Positions 35,101 through 47,880 of a stretch of DNA of 64,000 nt are shown one piece after another (positions within the stretch are counted from its first letter, which is position 1; every line of letters begins with the position of its first letter). A program made the position numbers and the translations under genes. The notes under the pieces are model-generated. The model worked only from the letters and a program-made list of their open reading frames with translations, was not told where the DNA came from and made no database searches. The stretch spans positions 17,780,001 through 17,844,000 of the forward strand of contig JAMPIT010000059.1 in NCBI GenBank assembly GCA_026261815.1. The letters run 5' to 3'. This DNA is from Monarcha castaneiventris obscurior (Eukaryota > Chordata > Aves > Passeriformes > Monarchidae).

Positions 35101-38100
35101 TTACTTGATGTAAAGAAAGCTTAAACCAACAAAAAACCTGCCCCTCCAGGGTTCCTAGGTTCACAAGCCTATAAGGCCTCTTCTTTGAAACAAAGAACTT
35201 ATAGGCTTCCCAAAATCTTGTAGCACAGGAAGAGGCATAAAGAAGAATAAACGGAATACTAAGGGATACTTGTCTGCCTCTTTGAGAGTCTGATCTAATT
35301 CCAAGAAAAGCCACAAAGGGTCCATTCTTTTCAGTGTATATTGGTCTTTCCAGTTGAAAGGTAGGCCTAGACAGTGGACAAAAATCTCTGTACAGAACAC
35401 AAGACCATGTGTTTACTTGCAGAAGGTGTTAACAGCAACCTGTACTCATAGCACTCTGCAGGTAGAACAAATATGTTATTGTGTTAATGATTTATGCAGA
35501 GCACAATAAAAGCAGAAGAAGCTGCAAATAAAACCATCCATTTGTGATCCTGTTCCCTGACAATGTATGGCAGGCATGGTGGGCAAGTCTCTTCATCCTA
35601 CTTAATGTAGTCATCTTGTACTTGATTTACTGGATTAAGCCATTAGTAGTTCTCAGTGCTTAAAATGCACACAGAATCTGTGTGTACATTTGTATTATCA
35701 GTTCCAAATAACATTTGTGGTTTTTGTAAGGGCATATGACTGATCTTACCCTACAAATGCACTTAGTATTAGCTGACATAAAAGGACTGAAAATGCTACC
35801 AAAGCCAAAGTACATCTTGCACAAATTAAAAACAAAGAACTAAACCACTTATTTCCAATCAGCATTTGAGTGTGTATTTTTCCAGTTTTACATAACCATC
35901 TAGAAAATATTTTTGGTAGTCTTAACAAAATAGGATACCAAATGCCAACACAGAATTCAGTTATTGGTTTGAAAATATCATTAAAAACCCCATTTTTGAA
36001 CGTCATGTTTACAAAGTGGCAGAGAGACAGGTGTATGGCAAATATGGAAACTTATACCTCAATATACCTTGCCATGTAATTGTAAAGTCACAGGAGAAGA
36101 AAGAATATTTTTTAAGCAGTTATACCAGATGTTGTTTTGATGTAGGATTTCTTTGCATACAGAAGTAAAGTATGCTTTGGGATATTTGTTAAGGTCCTTG
36201 GTCAATTCTTAAGGCATGGATTTAAAGAATAGCGGTAGGATTAGGAGTACTTTTCCTAAGAAATACAAATTCACTTTTCTGAATCCATTTGTGCTTTTTT
36301 TTGCTACAGTCTTAAGCCCTGAATTTGAGCTTCTTAGGACATTTTTTAGCTTAACACTTATTCTACTGTATAGGACTCTCTGTTCCTTTATGTCATCCAG
36401 TATCAAAACTAATCATAGGGGAAAGGAATCTGCAGAAGGACAAGAGAAGTTGTTATTTATCTGGCAGGCTCATTATGTACGTGAGTATTTTCCACTGAAA
36501 GCAGAAAAAAAGCAGAGGAGCTGATGCTTCTGAGAGAAACACCAGATGCCTCCTCAAATTCTTTTTTATATTGACTGAGCTGACAGCACTCATGGAGTAG
36601 TCTACAAGCTGGATGTAGATTTCTCACACAGGGACTGCAATTTTTCCTCTATATTTTGAGTCAGTTGCACTAACATACTTAAAATCATAAGCAATATTTA
36701 CCACTGTCAACAAGGGATGCACCAAAATGCACCAGATTTACCCAAAATACCAAAATCTCATCTGGATTTTAAATTAATGTTCCAGTTTACACTAAGTTTT
36801 CCCAACAAAATAAAATAAACACAAATTAAAACAAACAAACAAAAAGTGCTAAACAACAAACATAGTACTCTACTGGAACATGTTTCTCTTATGCCTGTTT
36901 TACATTTTTTAAAAAATAATATCGGATATGTATATATTTTTAGCATAAAATATTTTTTACATGGCTTGACAATACACAAACTTCTAAAAGAACACTATCT
37001 CTTTTAGAAATCACTATTCACCTCAATTTCACAGACATGAATCAACATATCTGCTAGGATTCCTTGTACAAAAATATTCATTTATGGTGATAGAAATAAC
37101 ATTAGGATTGTAGATGTTAATAATTTGTATGTTTTTAATGATAAAGTGTATTAGTTAAATTATGTTACTTGATTAGCAGTGCTTATGTCCTCTTCTGTGA
37201 TGCTACCTAACTTAATGTATAAGGTGATACAAAACTTTGAAGTGGATATGTAGGGTTTAATTGCACAGGGAAGCTTCTAAATAAAAATTAATTCACTTCC
37301 AAAGTATTTAGTTATTACAATCCAATTAATTTTGATAGAAATCAGCTGTGTGAAAGACTTCTGAAAACTTTGATATTTTTTCCTTTTTATTCAAATATTT
37401 AAATATAAATAAAGATACAATCAATAATCCACAATATTTTTTCAGTGTTCATAAACAAGTCACCTTCTTCTCACCTATTCTTGTCTAGTGACAAAATAGC
37501 TATAGTGTGTGCATCAACACAATAAAGGAGTAGCAGAGGAAGAAATTGGTCTGTAAATCTCATTAATTCTGTGATTAGCACAAAGAGAAATTATCCACAT
37601 GCTGAAGCACAACATTATTCTCTTGCAGAAGGACAGGAAGGGTGAGCTGCTGTTTGGTATGCAGTATGTTAAATCCATTTCAGTAAACCAAGTGTGTAAC
37701 ATTACTCATAATTTCTTTTGTGGAAAAGATCTACAGTATGCTGACATTACTCAGCTTTCATCTGGTTCTGCTCACAGACACTGACATCAAAAATCCCATC
37801 TTCCATCTCTTTATTATATTAAAAATAATAAAAATAGAAGTTTTTATTCCAGCAATAAACTCAAGTTCTTTCTTGCAAAATATAATTTGAAATGGGCAAA
37901 TATTTATTGTGTCAGATAAATGTCAGTAAATCCAGTAGTCACAGACCTCCTTTGTATTGTTTCTAGAGCATTTATTAGAAAAGAGTAAGAATGTTAGAGG
38001 CATGAATCCTTGAAAATACAGCTTAAATCAAAATGGAGGTGTGCAGTCTTAATTGCCAGTATTTTTAAGAGGTTTTCGTCTTATATTTTGTTTATTCAAA

Positions 38101-40226
38101 CTTCTGCAATTTCAACGAATCTTGAGCCAATTTTTCAAGGAATACATGAACCTCAGCAAAATGTTTCCTGAAGTGTTTTAATTGTCTGGTGGTCTAGGAA
38201 GAATATTTGGTTGGTCTATGCACAATATGTCAACAGAGCTGCTCTCAAGCCCATTATTTTTGTAGCTGAGCAAGAAGGAGAGAATGTATTAAGAAAATAG
38301 GAAAGCTTATGGGCAAAAGCCATCAATAGTGATTTTTATCTAGTTGCTGTACCAGCAGAAGTGGGCTAAATCTTCAGCTCAAGTACTGGACAGAACCTGG
38401 TGCAGATTTCTCCTCAGGGACAGTGAGGCCAATCAGCCTGGCATCTGCATCTTCAGACAGCAACACATCAGGCATTCTAAGAGCAGGCAACTCTGGTGGG
38501 AATGACCGCCACAGCTGAAAAAACCATAACTCCCATGAGATGGCCATATGAAGACCAGGGAAATCATGGCAGTGGTATTTTGATTGGTGATGGCAATACC
38601 CTTCTCTGAGTTGCAGAGGCTGCAGACATGGGGTTACCTCTGGTGAGTGCCATGGAAATATGTGCATGAGCCAAGGTAAAAACTGCACTAACATGGGAAC
38701 AGGATCCAAGGCAGAGCTCTGACAGCTACCAAGGTGTTGACATACACCTTGACATGACACATTCAAGGAATGGAGTACTGAGTAAGAGGAAAATTCAGTT
38801 ATGTTTCACTTCCTAGCATCCACTTCAGTGGCAATGGCAACAGCTTGACTGTGGATCTGACACAATTGCAAAACATGCTCACTGTTGCATGGTTATTAAA
38901 AGAGAACTGTCCACTTACTAATGATTAAGGGTGTGTGAGTGTTGGGGTTAACATGTAGCAGATACAACATGAATGAGCTGTGGCCATCACAAAACATTAT
39001 CCCACTGATGAAAAAAGTGTATCTGATGAAGAATTTCTAGATATTTCAGATTGTATGAGAAAGAGTTCTTATAAAGAAACCTGAATTCAACAGGAGAGTG
39101 GAAGTGCTTGAGACTGCACAGACAAAGTAATTACAGCAATAAACAAACAGGAAGCTGAGAATCTTCCCTGTGACACTGATACCTAAAGAATGAATACCTA
39201 ATGAAAAATTCTTACATGAAAGCTTTTTGTCTTCTCTTTCTTACCACTCACCTTCTTCACACTAAACATTTCTGTGATTTTGCTTGCAAACTACAGCATT
39301 AAATCTCCACTCATATGTTATTAGGGAAATGCTTTTATATTAATATAGAAGACTTTAATTTCCACAGAGAGTAATACTTTAAAAATAATTAGGTAATGGA
39401 CTATGTCAGGCCATGATATAGATAGCAAAGTTGTCCTCATGGACTACTGCTCTGAATTCTTGCTTGCTGCAGAATAGAGGATTGACAAAATTAAATAACC
39501 TCTTCCTTCCATAATGGAAGTAACAGGTAGGGAAGTGACACAAAATCCTTTTAAGAGAGGTGGAAGTTGAGGTTTTTCAGAGAAGTATACAAATACAGAA
39601 GTCAAGCTTTCCAAGAAACTATATGGGACTTTGATCTTAGAAACTGAATTTGAACAGATTTCAGTGAGGAGCAGGGCACCAAGGGCAATCAGACACGTGC
39701 AAGAAGTTCAGGAGATATGGAACATTCGAAACAAATATTCAGAGTTTTTTCAAAGAATAAGGAGTTACATATCTACATATAGGTACATACTTACCTATCC
39801 ATAGGTAGTTATGAAACCAAACTTTATTAGGGATGCAAATTCTTTGGGAAAAATAGGTGTTTGGATTAGTTCACAAGCTATTGGTATTATATATAATACA
39901 TGGGCAACAGGCAGGAAATTGACGAAGAGAATCTCACCAAACTGTAAGTTAGCAAAGACATTCAAGTCTCACCCTTTGTGCTGTAGTGTTGTGTATGTAC
40001 AAGACTAGACTGGCAGAGCAGACAATGAATCTGGATTTTAGGAAGAGTGCTTCAAGAAACTTGATTTCCTGTGGAACACAATTTTTTTAACTACAAAAGT
40101 GGAATACTTTTTATATCTAGGACCAAGGATTTGTTCAACCTATTCAGGTTTTGTCAGTCTAAGATCTTAAGCTGTCTAATTACTACAGAAAAAGCTTAAT
40201 TAACAATACAACTAATTGTTGGTTTG

Positions 40227-40245
40227 GTTGCTTGCTTGCTTGCTT
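40227..40245. repeat. (TTGC)n microsatellite
   Basis: Four to five TTGC units followed by GG/TT-rich sequence. Confidence 0.75.
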
Positions 40246-41224
40246 GGCTTTGGTTTTGGTTTTTGCCAGACTACGCATCCCATCACCAATGATTTCAAGG
40301 CAATGCTCACATGGGTATGGAACTTTAAATGACATAAATATTAATTAGGCTGCAGGCATGGTTTGCATGGAAGATCTTTCTCAAAAGAGTACCTGAAATC
40401 TTGAGAACAGACAGAGCTGTGATCCAGGCGAAACCCTTTTCTAACAGCAGCTCATGTGAGAGTGAATCAAGAACAGTAAGAGTAGCTCTACTCTTTCCCC
40501 TTCATAGTAGTCAACACAGAGTGTATCCATGTTTAAGAGAGAATGTTAGATAATGCCTGTTTTGACATTACTGCCCTTTGAGCTTAGCATAGGAGAACAG
40601 AACTTTTACTAATTTTAGGTGTAAAGTTAAGAGGTAAATTGTTTTCTACGTAAGACAAATATTGGAAGATTGTTAATTGCTACTACCAGAAACAGGAATC
40701 CAGGCATCTCTTTAGCTACAGGCGAAACAAATAAAACAAATTAGATAATCAAGAAAAGTGCTTAATAAGATGGGTAAACCACAACCAGTTCAACAACTGT
40801 TAGGTGGATAAAATAAGATTTGTTTCCTTTTAATAATATTAAAGAGATCTTACAACTTGGTGCTTCCACCCACTTATTTCTTCCTAGAGATTTATGCCTC
40901 CTCAGCTACAGCCTTAGCACAAAAAGATTTCAGTTGGAATTTGGTATACATGAGAGATAAGAGGTTCAGAGAGAAAATTATAAGTGTAGCAGAAATTAAC
41001 TACTCAGGTCAATCATATGCAGCAAACTTCCAAACATGGTGGAATAAACACTTTTTTAGATACTATTTTAGCAGTTCTGTTGTTGTGTCTGAACAGTTGA
41101 ATAGAAAACCAGCATCAATCTCGAGTGCAGGAATATGGACACTCTTTGACCAAAAAAAAAAAAAAAGTCTGGATAGATTCTACCTGTCCATCAACTGCTC
41201 AGCTGAATGTCAAAGAGAATCTCC

Positions 41225-41512
41225 AGTAAGATCTCATTTCTCTTGTACTGGGAAGCCCAGACCCAGTATTCCAGATGTGTGTCGCCAGGGCTGAGCAGAG
41301 GGGAAAAGAGCACCTCTCTTGGCCTGCTGACAACACTCTTCCCTGTGCAGACCAAGATGTGGTTGGTTTTCTTTGCTACAAGCATGCATTGCTTGCTAAC
41401 ACTAGTTCGGTGTCTAATAGGACCCCAAGGCCTCTCTCTGCCCAGGTGATTTCCAGCTGGTTGCTCCCCAGTGCTTACTGGTGCCTAGGTTACTCCTCCC
41501 CAGATAAGGACG
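41225..41512 (-). mobile_element. CR1 LINE internal fragment
   Basis: Minus-strand CR1 ORF2 3' region without the tail. Plus-strand landmarks are TCTTGTACTGGGAAGCCCAG, AGGGCTGAGCAGAGGGGAAA, CAAGATGTGGTTGGTTTTCT, AATAGGACCCCAAGGCC and GGTTACTCCTCCCCAG. The minus strand reads a decayed KKTNHIL...THLEYW segment with stop codons and frame breaks. Both ends are truncated, which points to later deletion rather than simple 5' truncation. A 12-bp duplication (ATGGATRTACTC) follows at 41522-41545. Confidence 0.9.
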
Positions 41513-41689
41513 ATATTGAAATGGATATACTCATGGATGTACTCATGGAAAGACTAACTGCATTGATTGAATTCTTGCACACTACATGACAAAAATTCTG
41601 TGTACAGTGGAATGTGATTGGTTATGCATTAAAAAATAGATTTATCCCATAAAGATAGATATATTTAATGTATAACCCACAGTTGTGAT

Positions 41690-41750
41690 TAAAAAACAAA
41701 ACAAAACAAAAAAACCAAACCAAACCAAAACTAAACTAAACAAAAGTAAA
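41690..41750. repeat. A/C-rich low-complexity tract
   Basis: AACAAAAC and AACCAAACC units in imperfect array. Confidence 0.8.
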
Positions 41751-42929
41751 CCCCCGTCTGTTATTAATTTAATCTGAAGTTTATTTGTGAAACTTGTTTA
41801 TTTTGTAGCCAAACCCAGTAATTCCTGCAGTGATTATAAGCTCACTAAATACCCTGCCACTAATGGGTTGACTTCAATAAGTTAGGATGGCAGTATTAAA
41901 TCCTTTGGGGAACTCAGCAATTAAGCCAGTATATGCAATTTACTAGACCAAAGTACTTCATCCAAATCCTATCGGTAAAAAAGCATTTCCTCTTTTTTCA
42001 CTTAAGACTTCTAGAAGATCCTCTTGAATTCTAAGAGGGTCCCAACATCTCATTTTTCCCTGCAAATCTGGGTCATCTAACCCACAGTACTTTATTGTAG
42101 ATGTAGAGTGCTTTCTAGACTTCAGTAAGTAACTTTTCCAGCAGTAAGTTTTAATATGCCCTAGAGCATTAGGTTAAAAAAAATGGCAACAATTTAGCTT
42201 AATAATTTTTTTCTCCATGTGTAGTTTTTACACTGAAACCCATATAACTAGATAGTTCCACTGCCATAGTTGTTACACTTACCTTTATCAGTCTAATAGG
42301 ACTATTTTTTTTCACTCTAAATAACATGCAGACATACAGAAGTCTTGAATTGGTAGGAGATAGAAGTCTTTGAATATTATATAAGTGTTATTAATTAAAC
42401 AACATGATAATCAGCAGTGTTCTAATTAATTTTATGTTTGGTTTTCTTTTTTAAAATCATTATTAACTGGTTTGGCCTATATTCTCCATCTAGAATTTGG
42501 TAATTAAAAAAATATGGCACAGGAAACAGTAAGAACAGAGATTCTCTAAAGTGTATCAGTCTGTGATTGGAGTGCCTTTGTCAAATTTGTCAAAGACTGG
42601 AATTCTAATTCTCTTAAAATATCAGCAAGTTTTAAAATACTGTTAATACATGTGCTGCAGCTCATACAGTATTGGAATTAATTTCCTCTTATTTTTCTGT
42701 TATGCTGTAAAAGATAATGGTATTTAGGATGTCGCACAATGTGTTAATGTTGGGAATCCAGATTGTATTTTTTAATTATTTAAAAAGCGGCAATGGATTT
42801 AGGCCAGGACTCTGCATCTCTTGGACTTTAGCAAAACCTGGAATAAGCTAAATCAGGTGGACATAACTAATGTTTAAAAGTGATGACAATTCACACCACA
42901 TTTAACTTATTTTTCTTAGTTATTTTAAT

Positions 42930-43130
42930 GTGGCAGATAGCAAAGGAGGCTTAACTATGGCTTTTATAACAGCTTTCCTATTATTCAGGCTTCCTGGGCT
43001 TGGATAACAGTTTATTCCAGACCAGTCCGGCTTCCTTTGCTTGATCATGCAGCAAAGTCGTAATAATCCTATTGGTAACATTACAGGCAGTTGCTATGGA
43101 AATTAATGAATTATCTCAGAAAAATGACAG
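42930..43130. other. Candidate conserved non-coding element
   Basis: A non-repetitive block of more balanced composition than its flanks, with dense short motifs: AATGAATTA, TGATCATGCA, a CCTATTGG box and GCTATGGAAATTAATGAATT. It lacks an open frame of note and shows no transposon similarity. This texture is typical of vertebrate conserved elements, but I cannot verify conservation from one sequence. Confidence 0.25.
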
Positions 43131-44699
43131 ATGGGTTGAAGAGGGAACAAGCCCATACTTAAACACTGATCCTTACATGACTAACTAATCCCTAAACGGA
43201 TGTCACTTAGAGAACAGCTAATTTCAAAGACTTTACTGAAACCATGTGACTAAGAGGAACGGCAGAGGACAGAGGCTACGCTAAGTATTTTGCTTCAAAA
43301 TAGTTACATTATCTCTCTTTCATTTCCACTTGTGGCCATACTGCTTTTCTCTCAACGTGTTCCAGACAACCTGTAGTAGATCAGGAACCATCAGGAGATA
43401 GCAGGAAATAACAGCATTTTGTGTGCAGCTTAATAATATCTTCTCCTATCTCCCCCTCTGTGTCTGAATTATGTCATTAAAAAAAGAAGTGGACAAGGCA
43501 GCATCAATGAAGCAGTTATCGTTTGCTGATACCATTCAGATTAAAAAAACCCAGAAATTAAACAAAGGCGGTGTGCCACTATTCTGCCATCACAAAAAGG
43601 GATGCTGTGCATATTTTAAGTCTTTAATTATTGAAGCTTATTCTTCTTGTTAAATTTATACAGAAACATTTGTGCCCATAGCAGTGTAAATCAGGCTAAA
43701 TTATGGAGAGTGCAGCATATAGCAAGTGGAATTTGCAGAAGAAGGCCAAAGTAAGAGTGTAGGTTACAAACTCCTCTGGGATACACATGCTAACAGCAAA
43801 CTGGATCAGGGTAGTAGAATGAAAAATACATGGACTTTTAAAGGAGAAAAGGATGATTATGGTATGAAAATTTTGTTTAAGACTGACAAGTGATTGCTGC
43901 TTTTCATTCAATATAGAAAATATTTTCTAATGACAAAACAGAAGGAAAAAATAAAACACTAGGAATTTTTTCCTATTAAGCAATACCAAATGTCACCATT
44001 TTGATAATGTTTTCTTCAGAATAATTTCACTGCTTTTTATAAAGCACATAACAACACATTCTTCTTCAGTGGTGATTTTTTTATGTTTCTGGCTATGAAT
44101 AATGATGTTGCAACAACTGTCAAAAATATACTATTGTTAAATACTTAGAAAACAGAAAGATCTGGCTGTGCTGCTGGCAAAATACTGAGTATTAAAATTA
44201 TCTTCTCATAATGCTCTGAGTAGCAGCAAGAATAACTAGATATGGAAATGTATAAATCTGAGTCATATCAGGAGATAACACATCATTTCAGAATTATAAG
44301 AAAGTATGTATCAAAACAGGGATTTAATTTAAAATCTCCAGAACTCAAAGCCAAGACCTCAAATATGTCATAGTTTTATTCACAAAAGAATAGTAATTCC
44401 CTAAGGAAAAGTTATTATTTGAATTACTCAGAGAAAAAAAGAATTACTGCAGCTATGAAAGTTAGATGTCTGTTTTGCAGATTATATTCTTTTGTATGAT
44501 AACACCTGCAGTGACCCACTCTTTGACTTAAAATTCAGTGAAAGAAGGGAAGAAAAAACCCCCACAACCCACACTCCAGGGAAAAGCTGAGTATTAACAA
44601 CAAGCAGGATTAGAAATTGCAGGACTGGGTTGATGGGCTGTGCCAAACATTTGTTGGGCAGCCACACATATCACGCCCTTTGGTACCTTTGGAAGTTTA

Positions 44700-44785
44700 G
44701 TTTGTTAGTTTGTTTGGGGAGTTTGTTGGGTTTGGTTTTTTGGAAGTTTTTGTTTTGTTTTGTTTTTATTTTTATTTTTATTTTC
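44700..44785. repeat. T/G-rich low-complexity tract
   Basis: TTTGTTTG, TTTTGTTTTG and TTTTTATTTTTA units in series. Confidence 0.8.
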
Positions 44786-46129
44786 ATGTGAAGTAAATCA
44801 GGTAAATATAGGAGACATTAAATTCTGCAGTTTTATTTAAACACCTACTGGGGCCACAAGTGAATATAAGAGAATGAGTTGCAATGAACTAGTGTTGTTT
44901 CCGCTAGGTGAAAGTCACAGACACTTCATAGCCATTAGAAACACAAAATAACATTTCAATTGAGTGAAAAGCAAAGCTGAAATCCAAAGAAGAGTGTAAT
45001 GGGAAAGGCAGAATAAAGTGGATCTGGACTGTCTTTGTTGCTCCCTCTAAGAAGAAAGAATTTCTCAATTGTTTTTCTTTTTATAAAGGTTGAAGGGTTG
45101 TTATGTGGGTCAAAATAACATTAGTAATAATACTTTGATCAGATTTGTAATTCCTATTTCAAAAGGAATGGTAATACTTGGTCCTGTCAAAATGGTCCCG
45201 TCAAGGCAGTTATAGCGATCAAATATTTGTGACACCATTAGTTGTTGCTTATATACCTTTCTTCCAGGGAGCTAGTATGTAGGTCATTTAAATATGAATT
45301 AACATTTTTGATAAGTTAACTTCTAAGATGCAGAGCATCAACAGATGTGTTGACAGAAGGAAACAAAGAGAGTCAGAAGGAATTTAGTGTCACAAGTATT
45401 TATTATGCAAGAGGTAGAGTGGAGTCTTCTGCAAATCATACACTAAAGCTGCCCTGTACTTCTGAACCAGCATTGCCTGGATATCTTTCAAACTGTGATA
45501 GGAATGCAAAAGAGATCTCATGCCTCAGCCACACTTCCAGGATACCAAAGGAGCCCTGCAAATTTTCTAGCCTGAAGTTACATCTTACAAGCAAATAGCA
45601 AACAAAAGGTACTAATGTATTTAATTTGACTTTTTTGTTGATTCTAAATGCATTCTCAATGTATTTGTACTTAAAAAGTTTAACTTTAAATCCAAATATT
45701 CTATAATTATGTCTGCAGTGTAATATTCTGAAACTGTGGGATGATTCATATCAATTCATAGAGATTTAGGTCAGAAAACCTACACTATTTTTTCATACTA
45801 AGATTCACTGTAGAAGAGCTGAAGATCTTTATTATGTATCCTAATTTATAAGGCAGAATTTTGATAAAATATCTTACACAGAAGTGTCTGTAGAATGACT
45901 TCAGAACAAAACATTGAAATGAACAGAAATGTAACAGAAAAAAAACAAACCCACAAACCAACAACCAAAAAAAAAACCCATCCCAAAACAACCAGAAATA
46001 AAATATTATTAATCCCTAAACTCTAAAAGAGCTCAAATAAAGAACTATCAGATTACAGCTTGCCATGAATAAATCATTATTTGAACAGGACTAGATTGCA
46101 TATGATAATAAAAAAGGTCTATAGACCAA

Positions 46130-47015
46130 AAGCATTGATTTCTGTACTGAACAAGCTGGTAGAAACCATGTAGGAATAGACCTATGTACATTGATATGGG
46201 ACATTCTGAGGAAGATTCAACACCAATTTCACTGCAGAAAGTCTTGAAGCAAAATCTGTTTAAGTTTTATGACATCTTTTGGATAAGATTTATTAAGATG
46301 ATGCTTAAGTTTCCCATAAACTTACAAGTTATCTTAAAAGAAGTTCTTAAAGAGATTAGATCATCATTGCCAGAGGATGTTAGCTGTCTCAGATTTGTAA
46401 CATAAGGTTTTCAGGGAGAAATAGAGAAAAATAGGAACTCAGAGATACAAAGAAATAGGTATTTCACAATGGAGATTTCCCACAGAGCCCTTCAGGTATC
46501 TGTGCTGTGCACAATACTATTCAAACTACTAATAAACAATGTGGAAAAGGAGAAATAAGGAGGTAAGAACAGCATATTTAGAGTATAAAATTAGAACTGA
46601 CAATAAAGATACTCAGAGGAATCAGTTTTGAATGACTGGGTGATAAAAATGGCAGACAAGATCCAGCACTGATAAATGCAAAGTAATGCTCATGAAGGGA
46701 AAACCAGTCACAATTATGCATATAGAGTGATAAGCTTGAAAGAATTATTAACATGTCATTCATTCAGGAAAGAGGTCTTAGTGTCATTATGGATGGTTCT
46801 ATGAAAATATCAACTTGTTATTCAGAAGTAGCCAAAAGTCAAATAAGATGTTTTGGATTAGTTGGAAATAAAAAAAGCAAACAAATTATTTTGTTAATTT
46901 GTAATTTCATTCTTCGTTGGGTTTGAATCTTGGATATTGGCTATAGCTTTAGCCATCTCCCTCTCAAAATCATGTAGAAGATCCAGAAGTGATGCAAACT
47001 AACAGAACAGATCAG
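46130..47015 (+). mobile_element. Ancient CR1/L3-like LINE, RT region
   Basis: A heavily decayed plus-strand LINE of the old sauropsid (turtle/crocodile-type) CR1 branch rather than the young avian CR1 type seen elsewhere here. Ordered landmarks are CTGAACAAGCTGGTAGAAAC (46147), GTATCTGTGCTGTGCACAAT (46497), GACTGGGTGATAAAAATGGC, TGATAAATGCAAAGTAATGC (46671), AAAGAGGTCTTAGTGTCATT, and a stretch ending in the LEYW-like TTTGAATCTTGGATATTGGC (46921). These follow the collinear order of RT motifs and the KWQMKFN-like segment. Stops and indels are throughout. Confidence 0.75.
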
Positions 47016-47329
47016 ATATATGGGGAGTTTCTACTTGAAAAAAAAGTACATATTCCTGGTGCTCAGTTTAGAGAAACTGTGAAGAATGTAAAATATACAC
47101 AGCATATAGGAAGTTGGATGCCTTGCAAAATAATGAATAAACAACATTTATTCTCTATTTTGCATCAAAATTCATTGTATAGCTGCTGCAGAAACAGAAA
47201 ATCTCTTATGTGGAACTGTTTTCCACATATGTGATTGCCCTTTGGAAATCATTGTTACAGGAAATAAATATGAAGAGTTCCAACATTATTAAGCAAATTC
47301 ATTGAAGAAATGCCCATGTATTAAACATG

Positions 47330-47880
47330 ATACTGTGGCTGCAGCCTCAGGAGTGGGAAGTCTCAGGACCACCATCAACCAGATACCCAAGCAGTGAAAG
47401 AAGAATCCACTGCTTCCCATACTCCTAATCATTTCTCACAAGCTGCAGAAAGAAGCAGAAGACCTTTACCCTGATGTAGTATGGTGGTTTTTACATGAGG
47501 GGCAAGCTGTGGGAAAGTTTTACTAGAGAGGTATAAAAGCCCTGACCTCAAATACGCAGTAGTGAACAGCAAGAATCCCATCAGTGCCAGTGGCTTTGAC
47601 CCAGACCTACACCTTCCTCTCCACCCCTGAACTGCCATCACCTGTTTGGAGGCACAGGAGGAGCAGCAGTCCTGCACATCATTAAGTTTCCCTGAAGAGT
47701 TTGAGAAAGGCTTCCACAGGTTATTCTTGCTGGCTGAATTCCACCCAGTGGGCTAAGTCTCCTTGCCAGCAGTGCTCAGCACACATAGGATGTAACATCG
47801 AAGGGAGCGACCTTCGGAAGACATCTCTCCCCTGTGCTCTCACTAAGCACTACATATTTTCAGCACCTGTAAAGAGAGGA
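47330..47880. other. Unidentified GC-richer segment with TATA-like word
   Basis: About 550 bases richer in G+C than the flanks, with TATAAAAG at 47532-47539 followed by a CCCTGACCTC stretch. The texture resembles the U3/R part of an LTR, but I see no TG...CA ends, no poly(A) signal in the right place and no second copy in the window. Open frames of 60-82 codons lack motifs. It could be an LTR fragment or a unique element. Confidence 0.3.

Larger units (their letters stand above)
27490..41224. other. 13.7-kb gene-free, nearly repeat-free stretch
   Basis: No gene is supported. This is the longest interval without a clear transposon. Within it I note a regulatory-looking segment at 28000-28180, a short GC-richer segment at 28560-28760 with open frames on both strands (120 codons on the minus strand, no recognised motif), an AT-rich simple tract at 29889-29935, a possible old CR1 scrap at 35046-35100, and a TTGC tetranucleotide at 40227-40245. 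The 130-codon minus frame at 38374-38766 has no motif I recognise. Confidence 0.5.
41513..46129. other. Gene-free AT-rich DNA with one conserved-looking block
   Basis: No gene. A low-complexity A/C-rich tract lies at 41690-41750, a T/G-rich tract at 44700-44785, and a regulatory-looking block at 42930-43130 is listed separately. Nothing else is recognisable. Confidence 0.5.

Noticed and set aside
38374..38766. 130-codon minus-strand frame in slightly GC-richer DNA
   Set aside because: The peptide has no recognisable domain and there is no promoter or splice evidence.
40857..41294. 145-codon frame
   Set aside because: It starts in unique AT-rich DNA, crosses an A run and ends antisense in a CR1. 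No motif or splice context supports it.
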